Notes under the pieces: model-generated
The model's input: only the letters and a program-made list of their open reading frames with translations
Told to the model about the DNA's origin: nothing
The model's database searches: none
Source: Psychroflexus montanilacus
GTDB lineage: Bacteria > Bacteroidota > Bacteroidia > Flavobacteriales > Flavobacteriaceae
Assembly: GCF_020164535.1 (NCBI RefSeq)
Contig: NZ_JAIQZC010000005.1
Location: 124,001-188,000 of the forward strand
Length of the DNA stretch: 64,000 nucleotides
Direction: 5' to 3'
Made by a program: the position numbers and the translations under genes
Shown here: one piece after another, positions 34,558 through 43,350 of the stretch
Layout: every line of letters starts with the position of its first letter
Numbering within the stretch: the first letter of the stretch is position 1

Positions 34558-34593
34558 AAAAAAGGTCTTATCGATTATGATAAGGCCTTTTTT
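34558..34593. terminator. Bidirectional terminator between tRNA-His and the M28 peptidase gene
   Basis: A 15-bp stem including A/T flanks (AAAAAAGGTCTTATC / GATAAGGCCTTTTTT, one G-T pair) with a GATTAT loop. T-runs occur on both strands, serving both convergent units. Confidence 0.88.
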
Positions 34594-34612
34594 AGTTTTA
34601 AGAGGATAATAT

Positions 34613-35950
34613 TTATCTCAGTATATTGGAAGGAAAAACCACTACACTTTCATTTCCATTTTCATCCACAGAAGCTATTCCGAAGAAAAAATTATCGATA
34701 ATTATGCCGTCTAGAGTGATTTCATTTACATTTTCAACATATCTAAAATGATCCCAAGTTGGGGAGGTGGTAGATCTCCAGTATACTTTGTAACCTTTAA
34801 CGTCACTTGGATTTCTTTGTTCCCACTTGAGTTTTACAGAAGGTTCTACAATACCACCAATCGCGACTTCAGTTGGAGCTGGTGGAGCCCACGCCAAACT
34901 TGCCATAGAAATAGCGTTCACAGCAGTTAACTTTTTGACATAATCAAAATTGACATGTTCTATGACATCACCGTACTCAATTTCATTTTCAGTCCTGATA
35001 TCCTGATGTTGTTGATTGTAATTCTCATGAGCTTCCATGATTCTAATACCAGGAAAACCTAAATCGTTGAAAGGCTTATGATGACCACCACGTCCAAATC
35101 TATCTAAGCGATATATCATCATAGGATTCATCTCTGGCATGTAGGTTTTAGTGGTTTCGTAAACATATCTCGCCAATTGTCTAGACTCCCCATCTACTTC
35201 ACCTCCATAAAAGCGCTTCATTTGTCGTTCTCTGTCGGTTTCGGTTGGATTATGAGCCTCACTAAATATTCTAAAGGTTCTATTATCAATAACTCCATCA
35301 ACTCCTTCTATGTTACCTATCATATCATTGTTCAAAATACCAATAATATTCCAATCGTTTTCTTTAGCGTATTTCGCTAAAAACTGACCTCCGTACAAGC
35401 CTTGTTCTTCACCGCTTAAACCTACGTAAACAATACTGTGATCAAATTCATATTGAGAAAGCACTCTAGCCGCTTCCATTGCACCTGCCATTCCTGTTGC
35501 ATTGTCATTAGCTCCTGGAGCATCAGTTTCAAAATCTTGCGTATCCGAAGCTCTTGAGTCGATATCTCCACTCATAATGATGTAAGAATTTGGATATTTT
35601 TTTCCTTTTTGAACAGCGACTACATTAAGTATTTCTGCAGTTTTAGGAATTCTATTTCCATCCTCTGGGGTTACTGTTTCGCCTTGAAAAAAGACGTCTA
35701 AGCAGTTGTTGCAATTTGAAGAGATCTCTTCAAATTCAGATTTAATCCAGCGCCTAGCAGCACCAATTCCACGTGTATCACTTTTGGTATCGCTAAAGGT
35801 ATTTCTGGTTCCAAAATCAACTAAATTTTGAACGTAATATTCCAGTTTTTCTGCAGAGACCTCATTTACAATATCATAAACTTTGGTGTCTACTTGGGCG
35901 TAAAAGATAGTCGAAAAGCCAAAAAAGGCAATAGTAAGTATAGTTTTCAT
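34613..35950 (-). CDS. Secreted M28 family metallopeptidase with a C-terminal fibronectin-III-like domain
   Basis: 445 residues: a signal peptide (about 1-18, ending FYAQ), a zinc aminopeptidase domain with metal-site motifs SGDIDSRA, DAPGANDNATGMAG (conserved Asp), GLSGEEQGLYG (catalytic Glu pair) and IRIMEAHENYNQQHQ, then a C-terminal beta domain (about 355-445: PTEVAIGG...VKLKWEQ...KGYKVYWRSTTSP) of fibronectin III type. It would act in the periplasm or outside the cell on peptides. The usual first-ligand His is replaced by D in SGDIDS, as compared with SGHxDS of many M28 enzymes. It is divergent from pheT. Confidence 0.88.
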   Translation of the reverse strand: MKTILTIAFFGFSTIFYAQVDTKVYDIVNEVSAEKLEYYVQNLVDFGTRNTFSDTKSDTRGIGAARRWIKSEFEEISSNCNNCLDVFFQGETVTPEDGNRIPKTAEILNVVAVQKGKKYPNSYIIMSGDIDSRASDTQDFETDAPGANDNATGMAGAMEAARVLSQYEFDHSIVYVGLSGEEQGLYGGQFLAKYAKENDWNIIGILNNDMIGNIEGVDGVIDNRTFRIFSEAHNPTETDRERQMKRFYGGEVDGESRQLARYVYETTKTYMPEMNPMMIYRLDRFGRGGHHKPFNDLGFPGIRIMEAHENYNQQHQDIRTENEIEYGDVIEHVNFDYVKKLTAVNAISMASLAWAPPAPTEVAIGGIVEPSVKLKWEQRNPSDVKGYKVYWRSTTSPTWDHFRYVENVNEITLDGIIIDNFFFGIASVDENGNESVVVFPSNILR

Positions 35951-36020
35951 GTCAATAATTTTTTGCTCAATTTACTATAATTTTAGAGGAATAAAAATTT
36001 TAAGAGCTAAGTGGTATTGT

Positions 36021-36028
36021 TATCTTTG
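36021..36028 (+). promoter_or_regulatory. Putative -7 box of pheT
   Basis: TATCTTTG followed by C is an exact TAnnTTTG match, 22 bases before the pheT ATG at 36051. No TTG is seen at the ideal distance. Confidence 0.5.
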
Positions 36029-36050
36029 CGGGTTCTATAGACATATTATT

Positions 36051-38477
36051 ATGAAGATTTCTTACAACTGGTTAAAGCAATTTCTAAAAACTAAATGGAC
36101 AGCAGAAGAAACTGAAGTTTTGCTTACAGACCTAGGATTAGAGGTAGAAGGCATAACCAATTTTGAATCAATTAAAGGTGGACTTGAAGGAATTGTTGTG
36201 GGACATGTTGAATCATGTGAGCCACATCCCAACGCAGACCGGTTGAAGATTACAAAAGTAAATATTGGTAAAGAACAATTGCTCTCTATTGTTTGTGGTG
36301 CTCCCAATGTTGCTGCTGGTCAGAATGTGCCAGTTGCTACCATTGGCACAACGCTTTATGATGATAAAGGTCAGCCATGGCCTATCAAAAAAGGAAAGAT
36401 AAGAGGAGAGGTAAGTGAAGGTATGATTTGCGCTGAAGACGAAATAGGTATTGGTAAAAGCCATGAAGGGATTATGGTTTTGGGAGAAAACCTTATCCCG
36501 GGTACACCACTTAATCAAGTTTTTTCTGTTGAAAGAGATCAAGTTTTTGAAATCGGGCTCACACCCAACCGCGCAGATGCGATGAGTCACTGGGGAGTTG
36601 CCAGAGATTTGAGGGCTGGTCTAATTCAAAATGAAATAAGCATACCACTGGACACGCCTTCTATAAGTAGTTTTCATGTAGATAATAGAAGTTTGCGAGT
36701 TTCTATTTCAGTAAAACAGCCAGAATTAGCACCAAGATATTGCGGCGTGAGTATATCTGGATTGGAAGTGAAAGATTCTCCAGATTGGCTTAAAAATAGA
36801 TTAAAAGCTATTGGAATAAATTCAAAAAATAATGTTGTAGATGCTACCAATTACGTGTTACATGAATTGGGGCAGCCATTACATGCTTTTGATTTAGATA
36901 AAGTCAAAAACAATAAAATAGAAGTAAAAACGCTAAAGACAGGTACCAAGTTTATTACTTTAGATGGTGTAGAAAGAGAGCTTCATGCAGACGATTTGAT
37001 GATTTGTGATGCTGAGAAGCCACTTTGTATAGCTGGTGTTTTTGGAGGTGAAGGTTCTGGTGTTACTACTAGTACAACCGATATTTTTCTGGAAAGTGCT
37101 TACTTCAACCCTGTAAGCATCAGGAAAACAGCTAAAAGACATGGCTTAAACACAGATGCATCTTTTCGTTTTGAAAGAGGAATTGATCCCAACATCACAG
37201 AATTTGCTTTAAAACGTGCGGTTATCTTAATTCAGGAAATTGCAGGTGGAGTTGTTTCCAGCGATATAGATGATTTTTATCCAAAGAAAATTGAAGACTT
37301 CCAGGTGTTTTTAACGTTTGATAAAATCAATCAACTGATTGGACAAGAAATTGATACTGGGGTTATAAAAACTATCTTAACTTCTTTAGACATCAAAGTA
37401 AATAACGTGTCCGAAAGCGGATTGGGTTTAACGATTCCAGCTTACAGAGTCGATGTGCAGCGTGAAGTAGATGTGATTGAAGAAATCTTGAGAGTTTACG
37501 GTTACAACAACATAGAATCTGATAGCAAATTCAACGTCTCAGTCGCCAATTCTTCAATTTATGAAGATTATAAAATTCAAAATAGAATAGCAGATCAACT
37601 GGTATCTCAGGGATTTTTTGAGATCATGTCCAATTCATTAACGACCAAAGCTTACGTAGACTTGTTAGAAGATCTTAAGCAAGAGCATAATGTTGATATC
37701 TTGAATGCTTTAAGTAATGATTTAGGTGTGATGAGACAGTCGATGCTATTTTCTGGACTGGAATCTGTGAGTTACAATATTAACCGTAAAAAAACTGATT
37801 TAAAATTCTTTGAGTTTGGAAAAACATATCACAAAGTAGAAGGAGAATTTCAGGAATTTAAGCATTTGTCTTTATTCATGACGGGTTCCAAAACTCCTGA
37901 ATCCTGGACGAACCCTCAACAGAAGACTAATTTCTTCGGATTAAAAGCTTATTTGGAACGTATTTTTGAAAAACTTGGTTTAACAAATCTGGAGTACCAA
38001 TCAGAAAACTCTGACTCTATTTCAGAAGGACTTTCAGGCCAGCTGAATTCTAAAACGCTTGTTGATTTTGGAAGAGTGAAATCCAAAATTTTAGATTATT
38101 TTGACATTGAGCAGGAGGTTCTTTTTGCTGATATCAACTGGAATAATGTGTTGGATGCCATTCAAAAAAAGCAACTAAAGGTTGATGAAATTCCCAGGTT
38201 TCCTTCAACACAAAGAGATTTTGCTTTATTGCTGGATCAAGCAGTGAAATTTGATGATTTGAAGAATTTAGCTTTCAAAACAGACAAGAAAATTTTGAAA
38301 AACGTCGATTTATTTGATGTTTATGAAGGTGACAAACTTCCAGAACAGAAGAAAAGTTATGCTTTACGATTCAAATTTATGGACGAGAAGAAAACCCTTA
38401 CCGATAAGCAGGTCGATAAAGTCATGCAAAAACTACAGAATCAATTCGAAACTAAATTTGGAGCTACTTTAAGATAG
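36051..38477 (+). CDS. pheT: Phenylalanine--tRNA ligase beta subunit
   Basis: 808 residues from the ATG at 36051, which begins with the canonical MKISYNWLKQF; the frame runs 34 codons further upstream through the promoter, which is not credible. Domains in order: the tRNA-binding EMAP/OB domain (about 40-150, VGHVESCEPHPNADRLKI), the B3/B4 editing domain (about 210-400, PRYCGVSISGLEV and ATNYVLHELGQPLHAFD), B5, the catalytic-like core and the C-terminal ferredoxin-like anticodon domain (FPSTQRDFALLLD). It pairs with PheS, whose gene is not in the window. Confidence 0.97.
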   Translation: MKISYNWLKQFLKTKWTAEETEVLLTDLGLEVEGITNFESIKGGLEGIVVGHVESCEPHPNADRLKITKVNIGKEQLLSIVCGAPNVAAGQNVPVATIGTTLYDDKGQPWPIKKGKIRGEVSEGMICAEDEIGIGKSHEGIMVLGENLIPGTPLNQVFSVERDQVFEIGLTPNRADAMSHWGVARDLRAGLIQNEISIPLDTPSISSFHVDNRSLRVSISVKQPELAPRYCGVSISGLEVKDSPDWLKNRLKAIGINSKNNVVDATNYVLHELGQPLHAFDLDKVKNNKIEVKTLKTGTKFITLDGVERELHADDLMICDAEKPLCIAGVFGGEGSGVTTSTTDIFLESAYFNPVSIRKTAKRHGLNTDASFRFERGIDPNITEFALKRAVILIQEIAGGVVSSDIDDFYPKKIEDFQVFLTFDKINQLIGQEIDTGVIKTILTSLDIKVNNVSESGLGLTIPAYRVDVQREVDVIEEILRVYGYNNIESDSKFNVSVANSSIYEDYKIQNRIADQLVSQGFFEIMSNSLTTKAYVDLLEDLKQEHNVDILNALSNDLGVMRQSMLFSGLESVSYNINRKKTDLKFFEFGKTYHKVEGEFQEFKHLSLFMTGSKTPESWTNPQQKTNFFGLKAYLERIFEKLGLTNLEYQSENSDSISEGLSGQLNSKTLVDFGRVKSKILDYFDIEQEVLFADINWNNVLDAIQKKQLKVDEIPRFPSTQRDFALLLDQAVKFDDLKNLAFKTDKKILKNVDLFDVYEGDKLPEQKKSYALRFKFMDEKKTLTDKQVDKVMQKLQNQFETKFGATLR

Positions 38478-38497
38478 AACAATTAAATTTATATTTC

Positions 38498-38528
38498 ATC
38501 CCAAGCTTTTCATAGCTCTGGGATTTTT
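38498..38528 (+). terminator. Terminator of pheT
   Basis: ATCCCAAGCT and AGCT-C-TGGGAT pair with one bulged C around a TTTCAT loop, followed by a T-run. Confidence 0.7.
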
Positions 38529-38548
38529 GTTTTTATAAATTAGATGTA

Positions 38549-38989
38549 ATGGATTTACAGGACGATTTTGTAAAAAAGATGATTGAAGAGCTTGTCCCTA
38601 TTCACAAGTTTTTGGGTTTGAAGCTGCTTCATATCGAAAAGGACTTTGTGAAAGTAAAAGTTCCTTTCAGAGCTGAAGTAGTGGGGGATATACGTTCCAA
38701 CCGCTGGCACGGTGGGATTATTACGACAGTGATGGACTCTGTGGGTGGAATTGTAGGTGGAACTCATTTGAGCACTATCAAAGATAAAATGGCGACCATA
38801 GATATAAGGGTAGATTTTTTATCGCCAGCTTATGCAAAGTCTATCATCGTGGAAGGAAGAACGCTAAGATTAGGTTCAAGGATTTTTGTAGCTAATATGA
38901 AATGTTACTTAGAAAATGATCCTGAACAGTTGCCAATTGCAGAAGGAAGAGCAGTTTACAATTTTATACGATTGAATCAAAAACACTAG
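38549..38989 (+). CDS. Hotdog-fold thioesterase (PaaI-like)
   Basis: A 146-residue single hotdog domain. The helix-entry motif RWHGGIITTVMDSVGG is the PaaI/YbgC-type active-site region, with the D of VMDSVGG the probable catalytic acid. The following strand DIRVDFLSPAYAKSIIVEGR is typical. It presumably hydrolyses an acyl-CoA; the substrate is unknown. The gene follows the pheT terminator after a short gap. Confidence 0.88.
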   Translation: MDLQDDFVKKMIEELVPIHKFLGLKLLHIEKDFVKVKVPFRAEVVGDIRSNRWHGGIITTVMDSVGGIVGGTHLSTIKDKMATIDIRVDFLSPAYAKSIIVEGRTLRLGSRIFVANMKCYLENDPEQLPIAEGRAVYNFIRLNQKH

Positions 38990-39087
38990 CTACTTCAATT
39001 TATACTTAATAGGTGTTAAATTTTTGAACAGTTATTGTTTGAACTTAACTTACTTATTACTTTTATATCGAATGTTGAAAAAGATAT

Positions 39088-39810
39088 ATGATGTTTCCTA
39101 GAACAAACCTTAAAACACAGCTGAATAAAGCAAAATTCAAAACAACTTCCAACGAAGACATTTTGAAGCAGGTTCATGAAGTTCTTAAAAATGTTGATGA
39201 TAGAAATGAAGAAATCTTAGACAAAGTAAATTCTGGTGACTCTGCAGATTTCAATACCTTCGATTTTGACAAACTTCAGTCAAGCGAAATTTATCATATA
39301 GACCAAATTGAAAAAATTTGTGTCAACTATAGACTCAGATTTTTGGATTCCAAATATTTCAAAGGTGAATTACCTTATGAGGCAATTTCTAAAATTAAAA
39401 CTTTAGAAGAAGAGCATGAAACTAATTTAAAAGGCTTTAAAATCATGGCACCTTCCAAGTTATTTAAGTTGGAAAATGCTGATGATCCACTGCTATTCGC
39501 ACCAATTGGTAACGATTACTATTATTTGATTCATAAGTGGGGAAATGACTTAAGTCCATTTCGCAGACTTATGATGTGGCCATTCAAGACTTTTGAAAAT
39601 TTCATGTTTTTTGTGTTATTATCAGCTTTAGTATGCACACTATTAGTTCCTAATGGTTTTTTCATGAGTGAAGATAACTTGACAACTGAATTCTTTTTAC
39701 TTTTCATATTTATGTTCAAATGGATTGGCGGTATAGCATTATACTATGGATTTGCTAAGGGTAAGAATTTCAGTACAGCCATCTGGAGAAGTAAATATTA
39801 TAACGCTTAA
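39088..39810 (+). CDS. Uncharacterised protein with two C-terminal membrane helices
   Basis: 240 residues, not recognised. The first 160 residues are soluble and mostly helical, with charged text (ILKQVHEVLKNVDDRNEEILDKV) and a tyrosine-rich stretch GNDYYYLIHKWGND. Two hydrophobic helices follow (about 172-190, FENFMFFVLLSALVCTLLV, and 203-222, FFLLFIFMFKWIGGIALYYG), and then a short basic tail. Either of two adjacent ATGs could start it. It stands alone between the thioesterase gene and lysA. Confidence 0.75.
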   Translation: MMFPRTNLKTQLNKAKFKTTSNEDILKQVHEVLKNVDDRNEEILDKVNSGDSADFNTFDFDKLQSSEIYHIDQIEKICVNYRLRFLDSKYFKGELPYEAISKIKTLEEEHETNLKGFKIMAPSKLFKLENADDPLLFAPIGNDYYYLIHKWGNDLSPFRRLMMWPFKTFENFMFFVLLSALVCTLLVPNGFFMSEDNLTTEFFLLFIFMFKWIGGIALYYGFAKGKNFSTAIWRSKYYNA

Positions 39811-40073
39811 TACTTAAACATGATCATTTTACAATTTATATATCAACAATTTACTCCCGCTAAACTTTGCGGGTTTCTTTTTAAGTCTTATAATCTTAAT
39901 ACTAAGAAAGCTTTATTCTCAAAGTTTTTAAAGCATAAACGCAATAAGGCTCTGAAAAAATGTGCTTTAAAATCTAAGCTAATCGCTTAATTCCTTATTC
40001 ATATATCTTTACTATTTTAGCCGAATTAAAATCCTAATCGGTATAACATTATTTATTTAAAATTTTAAAACTA
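39811..40073. other. Spacer between the membrane-protein gene and lysA
   Basis: These 263 bases hold a hairpin terminator near the start and a possible 56-codon ORF (39820-39990) that runs straight through that hairpin. I do not accept the ORF as a gene. Nothing else is recognisable. Confidence 0.5.
39856..39882 (+). terminator. Terminator of the 240-residue membrane-protein gene
   Basis: CCCGC, an eight-base loop and GCGGG, followed by TTTCTTTTT. Confidence 0.7.
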
Positions 40074-41279
40074 ATGACACACGCAGACCTTTTAAAAGTT
40101 ACTCAAGAATTTGGTAGCCCCGTTTATGTTTATGATTCAGAAAAAATCACCAATCAGTATAAACGCTTAACGGAAGCTTTCAAAAAGGTCAAACACTTGC
40201 GTCTTCATTATGCCGTAAAGGCTTTATCAAATTTAAGTATACTTAGATTGTTCAACCAATTAGGTAGTGCTTTAGATACGGTTTCTATACAGGAAGTGAA
40301 ATTGGGCATAGCAGCTGGTTTCGATCCTGCCAAAATTATATTCACACCCAATGGTGTTTCTATGGAAGAGTTGGAAGAAGCCGTAGAACTTGGCGTTCAA
40401 ATCAATATTGATAATTTACTTATCCTTGAGCAATTTGGAGCTAAACACCCTAAAGTTCCAGTTTGTATTAGAATCAATCCACATGTGATGGCTGGCGGGA
40501 ACACCAATATTTCTGTGGGTCATATCGATTCTAAATTTGGAATTTCAATTCATCAAATGCCTCATGTGTTGAGAATTGTTGAAAATACAGGGATGACTAT
40601 TAATGGCATCCACATGCATACAGGAAGTGATATTCTGGATATTGGGGTATTCCTACACGCAGCCGAGATTCTTTTTGATGCCGCTGCACAATTCAAAAAT
40701 CTTGAATTTCTAGATTTTGGTAGTGGCTTCAAAGTACCCTACCATGAAGGTGACATAGAAACTAATGTTGAAGAATTAGGGTCTAAATTGACCAAGCGTT
40801 TCAATGAATTTTGTAAATCTTACGGTAAGGATTTGACTTTAGCTTTTGAGCCTGGAAAATTTCTCGTGAGTGAAGCAGGCTTCTTTTTAGCCAAAGTAAA
40901 TGTAGTAAAACAAACCACATCAACTGTGTTTGCTCAAATCGATTCTGGATTCAATCACTTGATTCGCCCAATGTTTTATGGTTCTAAACATGACATTATC
41001 AACATTTCGCATCCAAAACGCAACAAGCGATTTTATTCGGTAGTTGGATATATCTGCGAAACCGATACGTTTGCGAACAACAAAATGATTTCTGAAATAA
41101 GTGAGGGCGATATTCTAGCCTTTAAAAATGCTGGGGCTTACTGTTATTCCATGGCGAGCAATTACAACTCAAGATTTAGACCCCCAGAAGTGCTTTGGCA
41201 CAAAGGTAAGGCTCACCTGATCAGACAGCGAGAGACTTTTGAAGATATCGTAAGGAATCAGCTTGAAGTCGCTCTATAA
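40074..41279 (+). CDS. lysA: Diaminopimelate decarboxylase
   Basis: PLP enzyme that makes L-lysine from meso-diaminopimelate. In its 401 residues the PLP-lysine block HYAVKALSN (K near 49), the Gly-rich HTGSD and LDFGSGF phosphate-binding text, EPGKFLVSEAG and the cross-subunit motif CETDTF are all present. Length is normal for Bacteroidota LysA. Monocistronic as far as visible; it faces dsbD with a shared terminator. Confidence 0.95.
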   Translation: MTHADLLKVTQEFGSPVYVYDSEKITNQYKRLTEAFKKVKHLRLHYAVKALSNLSILRLFNQLGSALDTVSIQEVKLGIAAGFDPAKIIFTPNGVSMEELEEAVELGVQINIDNLLILEQFGAKHPKVPVCIRINPHVMAGGNTNISVGHIDSKFGISIHQMPHVLRIVENTGMTINGIHMHTGSDILDIGVFLHAAEILFDAAAQFKNLEFLDFGSGFKVPYHEGDIETNVEELGSKLTKRFNEFCKSYGKDLTLAFEPGKFLVSEAGFFLAKVNVVKQTTSTVFAQIDSGFNHLIRPMFYGSKHDIINISHPKRNKRFYSVVGYICETDTFANNKMISEISEGDILAFKNAGAYCYSMASNYNSRFRPPEVLWHKGKAHLIRQRETFEDIVRNQLEVAL

Positions 41280-41307
41280 GTCAAAGTCAACTTCAATATT
41301 TCAATAC

Positions 41308-41345
41308 ACAAAAAAGATAGAACTAATCAGTTCTATCTTTTTTGT
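41308..41345. terminator. Bidirectional terminator between lysA and dsbD
   Basis: A perfect 17-bp stem (ACAAAAAAGATAGAACT / AGTTCTATCTTTTTTGT) with an AATC loop. It overlaps the last codons of dsbD (stop at 41323), so the final residues NNKKDRTD are encoded by the hairpin arm. Confidence 0.85.
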
Positions 41346-43350
41346 TGTTATAATTTTCTAGTCCCGTTTCCAACCAACTTAAATAAGCTCTGTATGAAGG
41401 TTCGTAGGCGATGGTTTCATTCAAAACATCTAAGTCATCAGACAGAAGCACATAGTAAGGTTGGGAATTGTTCCTAAAATTCAAGGTCTGAAAGGTGGCC
41501 CATTTATCACCAATGGTTCGGATTTTTTTCACTGATCCATTTTTACGCTCAAAATTGAAACGTTCGTCTTCACTTAATTTGGCTTTATCATCCACATAAA
41601 GCGAAATCAGTATGTAATCATCTTGAATGATTTTAAACACCTCTGGAACACTCCAAACTTGTTCCTCCATTTTTCTACAATTCACGCAAGCCCAGCCAGT
41701 GAAATCTAACAAAATTGGTTTGTTTTCTGCTTTAGCAGCTTTCAAACCTTCATCAAAATCTTTATAAGCTTTCAGTCCAAGAGGGCCATCAGTTTCCTTT
41801 TCATAAAGGCTGTAGAACAGTGGAGGAGGAAAGCCGCTAAGCAATTTTAAATTGGCATGAGAAGAATTGGTGAGCCCAGGAATTAAGTAAACTACAAACG
41901 CTAAAGTAAGAACTCCTACAATTAGTCTTCCTTTACTCAATTTTTGAAGTGGACTATCGTGTGGAAATCTGATTTTGCCAAAAAGGTAAAGCACCATGGC
42001 CAATCCTATGAGGATCCATATTCCTAAAAACACTTCTCTTTTCAAGATACCCCAGTGTTCGACTAAGTCTGCATTCGATAAAAATTTGAAAGCCAAGCCA
42101 AGTTCGAGAAAGCCTAAAACCACTTTCACAGTATTTAGCCAGCCACCACTTTTGGGTAAAGAATTCAACCAATTGGGGAACAATGCAAACAAGGCAAAAG
42201 GTAAGGCGAGTGCTAGTCCAAAACCACCCATACCGAAGGTTAGCATTGTGGCTCCGCCATCGGCGGTGAGCGATCCTCCAAGAAGTGAGCCTAATATTGG
42301 TCCAGTACAAGAAAATGAAACTAGCGCAAGCGTGAGTGCCATGAAGAAAATACCAATAATCCCTCCAACACTCGTTGCTTTTTGATCCAATTTGCTGCTC
42401 CAGGAATTAGGCAATGTGATTTCATAATAGCCAAAAAATGAAAAGGCAAAGACTAGAAAAATGACAAAAAACACAACATTCAAAACAGGATTTGTAGAAA
42501 TGCTATTGAGAATTTCGGGGTTTACAGAATCGATAAGGTGAAAGGGCAAACTGAGTAAAAGGTAGATCAAAAAGATAAAAGCTCCGTACATGATCGCATT
42601 GATAAGCCCCAATTTCTTGGTTCTTGCGCCTTTTGTAAAAAATGAAACTGTCAAAGGTATCATAGGAAAAACACAGGGCGTCAATAAAGCGATGAGCCCA
42701 CCAACAAATCCTAAAAGAAAAATAGTAAAATTGCTATCTTGATCTTCTTCGGAATTCATTTTGAACTCGCTTTCACCTTTGAGGTCTAGCTTTAAGGCTT
42801 CGGTTAAGCTTTTGTCTTTGCTTTTTACCTCGATCGCTTTAGTTTCTGTCAGCATCAATTTAGATGCTTCTACAGTAAAACTGAAGCGTTGTTGATCTTG
42901 TGGTAAGCACATTTCATCATTACAAATCATAAAAAGGATCTCAAGATCGAGCGTTGCTTCTTTTGCTTTTACTTTAACATCCTGCTCAAAAGTGACTTCA
43001 TTTTCGAAATAAGTTAGGTCGGTCTTGAAGATTTCATCAAACTTGGTGATGCCTTCTGGTTCTCGTGTAGAACCTATTTTTTCTAAACGATCTGTGTCAA
43101 ATTCAAAGTTAAACTCTGTTGGAATAGGACCATTTTCATCCTCTTTCAACTCAATTTGGGATGGTAAATGCCAGCTTTCGTCAATGCTCGCTGAAATGAT
43201 AACAGTAAAAATACTGTCAGATTTTTTTACGACTGAAGCTTCCCAGCTGGATGGATTTTCAGAATTATCTTGCTGTTCAAATCCAAATTGAGCCCAACTT
43301 GGCATTGAAAGGGTCAATAGAAAAACAAATAGGAGGTAAGATCTAATCAT
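41323..43350 (-). CDS. dsbD: DsbD-type protein-disulfide reductase / thiol:disulfide interchange protein
   Basis: 675 residues in three parts, the DsbD plan: a signal peptide and a periplasmic N-terminal domain (about 20-165, ending with MICNDEMCLPQDQ), a membrane domain of eight helices (about 205-480, with LLTPCVFPMIPLTVSFF and the second cysteine in SFSCTGPILGSLLGG), and a C-terminal thioredoxin-like domain with CVNC near residues 555-558. It moves electrons from cytoplasmic thioredoxin to periplasmic disulfides. Its start overlaps tilS by 8 bases, so it is the last gene of the operon. Confidence 0.94.
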   Translation of the reverse strand: MIRSYLLFVFLLTLSMPSWAQFGFEQQDNSENPSSWEASVVKKSDSIFTVIISASIDESWHLPSQIELKEDENGPIPTEFNFEFDTDRLEKIGSTREPEGITKFDEIFKTDLTYFENEVTFEQDVKVKAKEATLDLEILFMICNDEMCLPQDQQRFSFTVEASKLMLTETKAIEVKSKDKSLTEALKLDLKGESEFKMNSEEDQDSNFTIFLLGFVGGLIALLTPCVFPMIPLTVSFFTKGARTKKLGLINAIMYGAFIFLIYLLLSLPFHLIDSVNPEILNSISTNPVLNVVFFVIFLVFAFSFFGYYEITLPNSWSSKLDQKATSVGGIIGIFFMALTLALVSFSCTGPILGSLLGGSLTADGGATMLTFGMGGFGLALALPFALFALFPNWLNSLPKSGGWLNTVKVVLGFLELGLAFKFLSNADLVEHWGILKREVFLGIWILIGLAMVLYLFGKIRFPHDSPLQKLSKGRLIVGVLTLAFVVYLIPGLTNSSHANLKLLSGFPPPLFYSLYEKETDGPLGLKAYKDFDEGLKAAKAENKPILLDFTGWACVNCRKMEEQVWSVPEVFKIIQDDYILISLYVDDKAKLSEDERFNFERKNGSVKKIRTIGDKWATFQTLNFRNNSQPYYVLLSDDLDVLNETIAYEPSYRAYLSWLETGLENYNNKKDRTD

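Noticed and set aside
35949-36050. Upstream extension of pheT (34 codons)
   Set aside because: It would contain the pheT promoter box, and the protein begins properly at MKISYNWLKQF.
39820-39990. A 56-codon basic ORF in the spacer before lysA
   Set aside because: It runs through a clear hairpin terminator and shows no recognisable pattern; coding is possible but unsupported.
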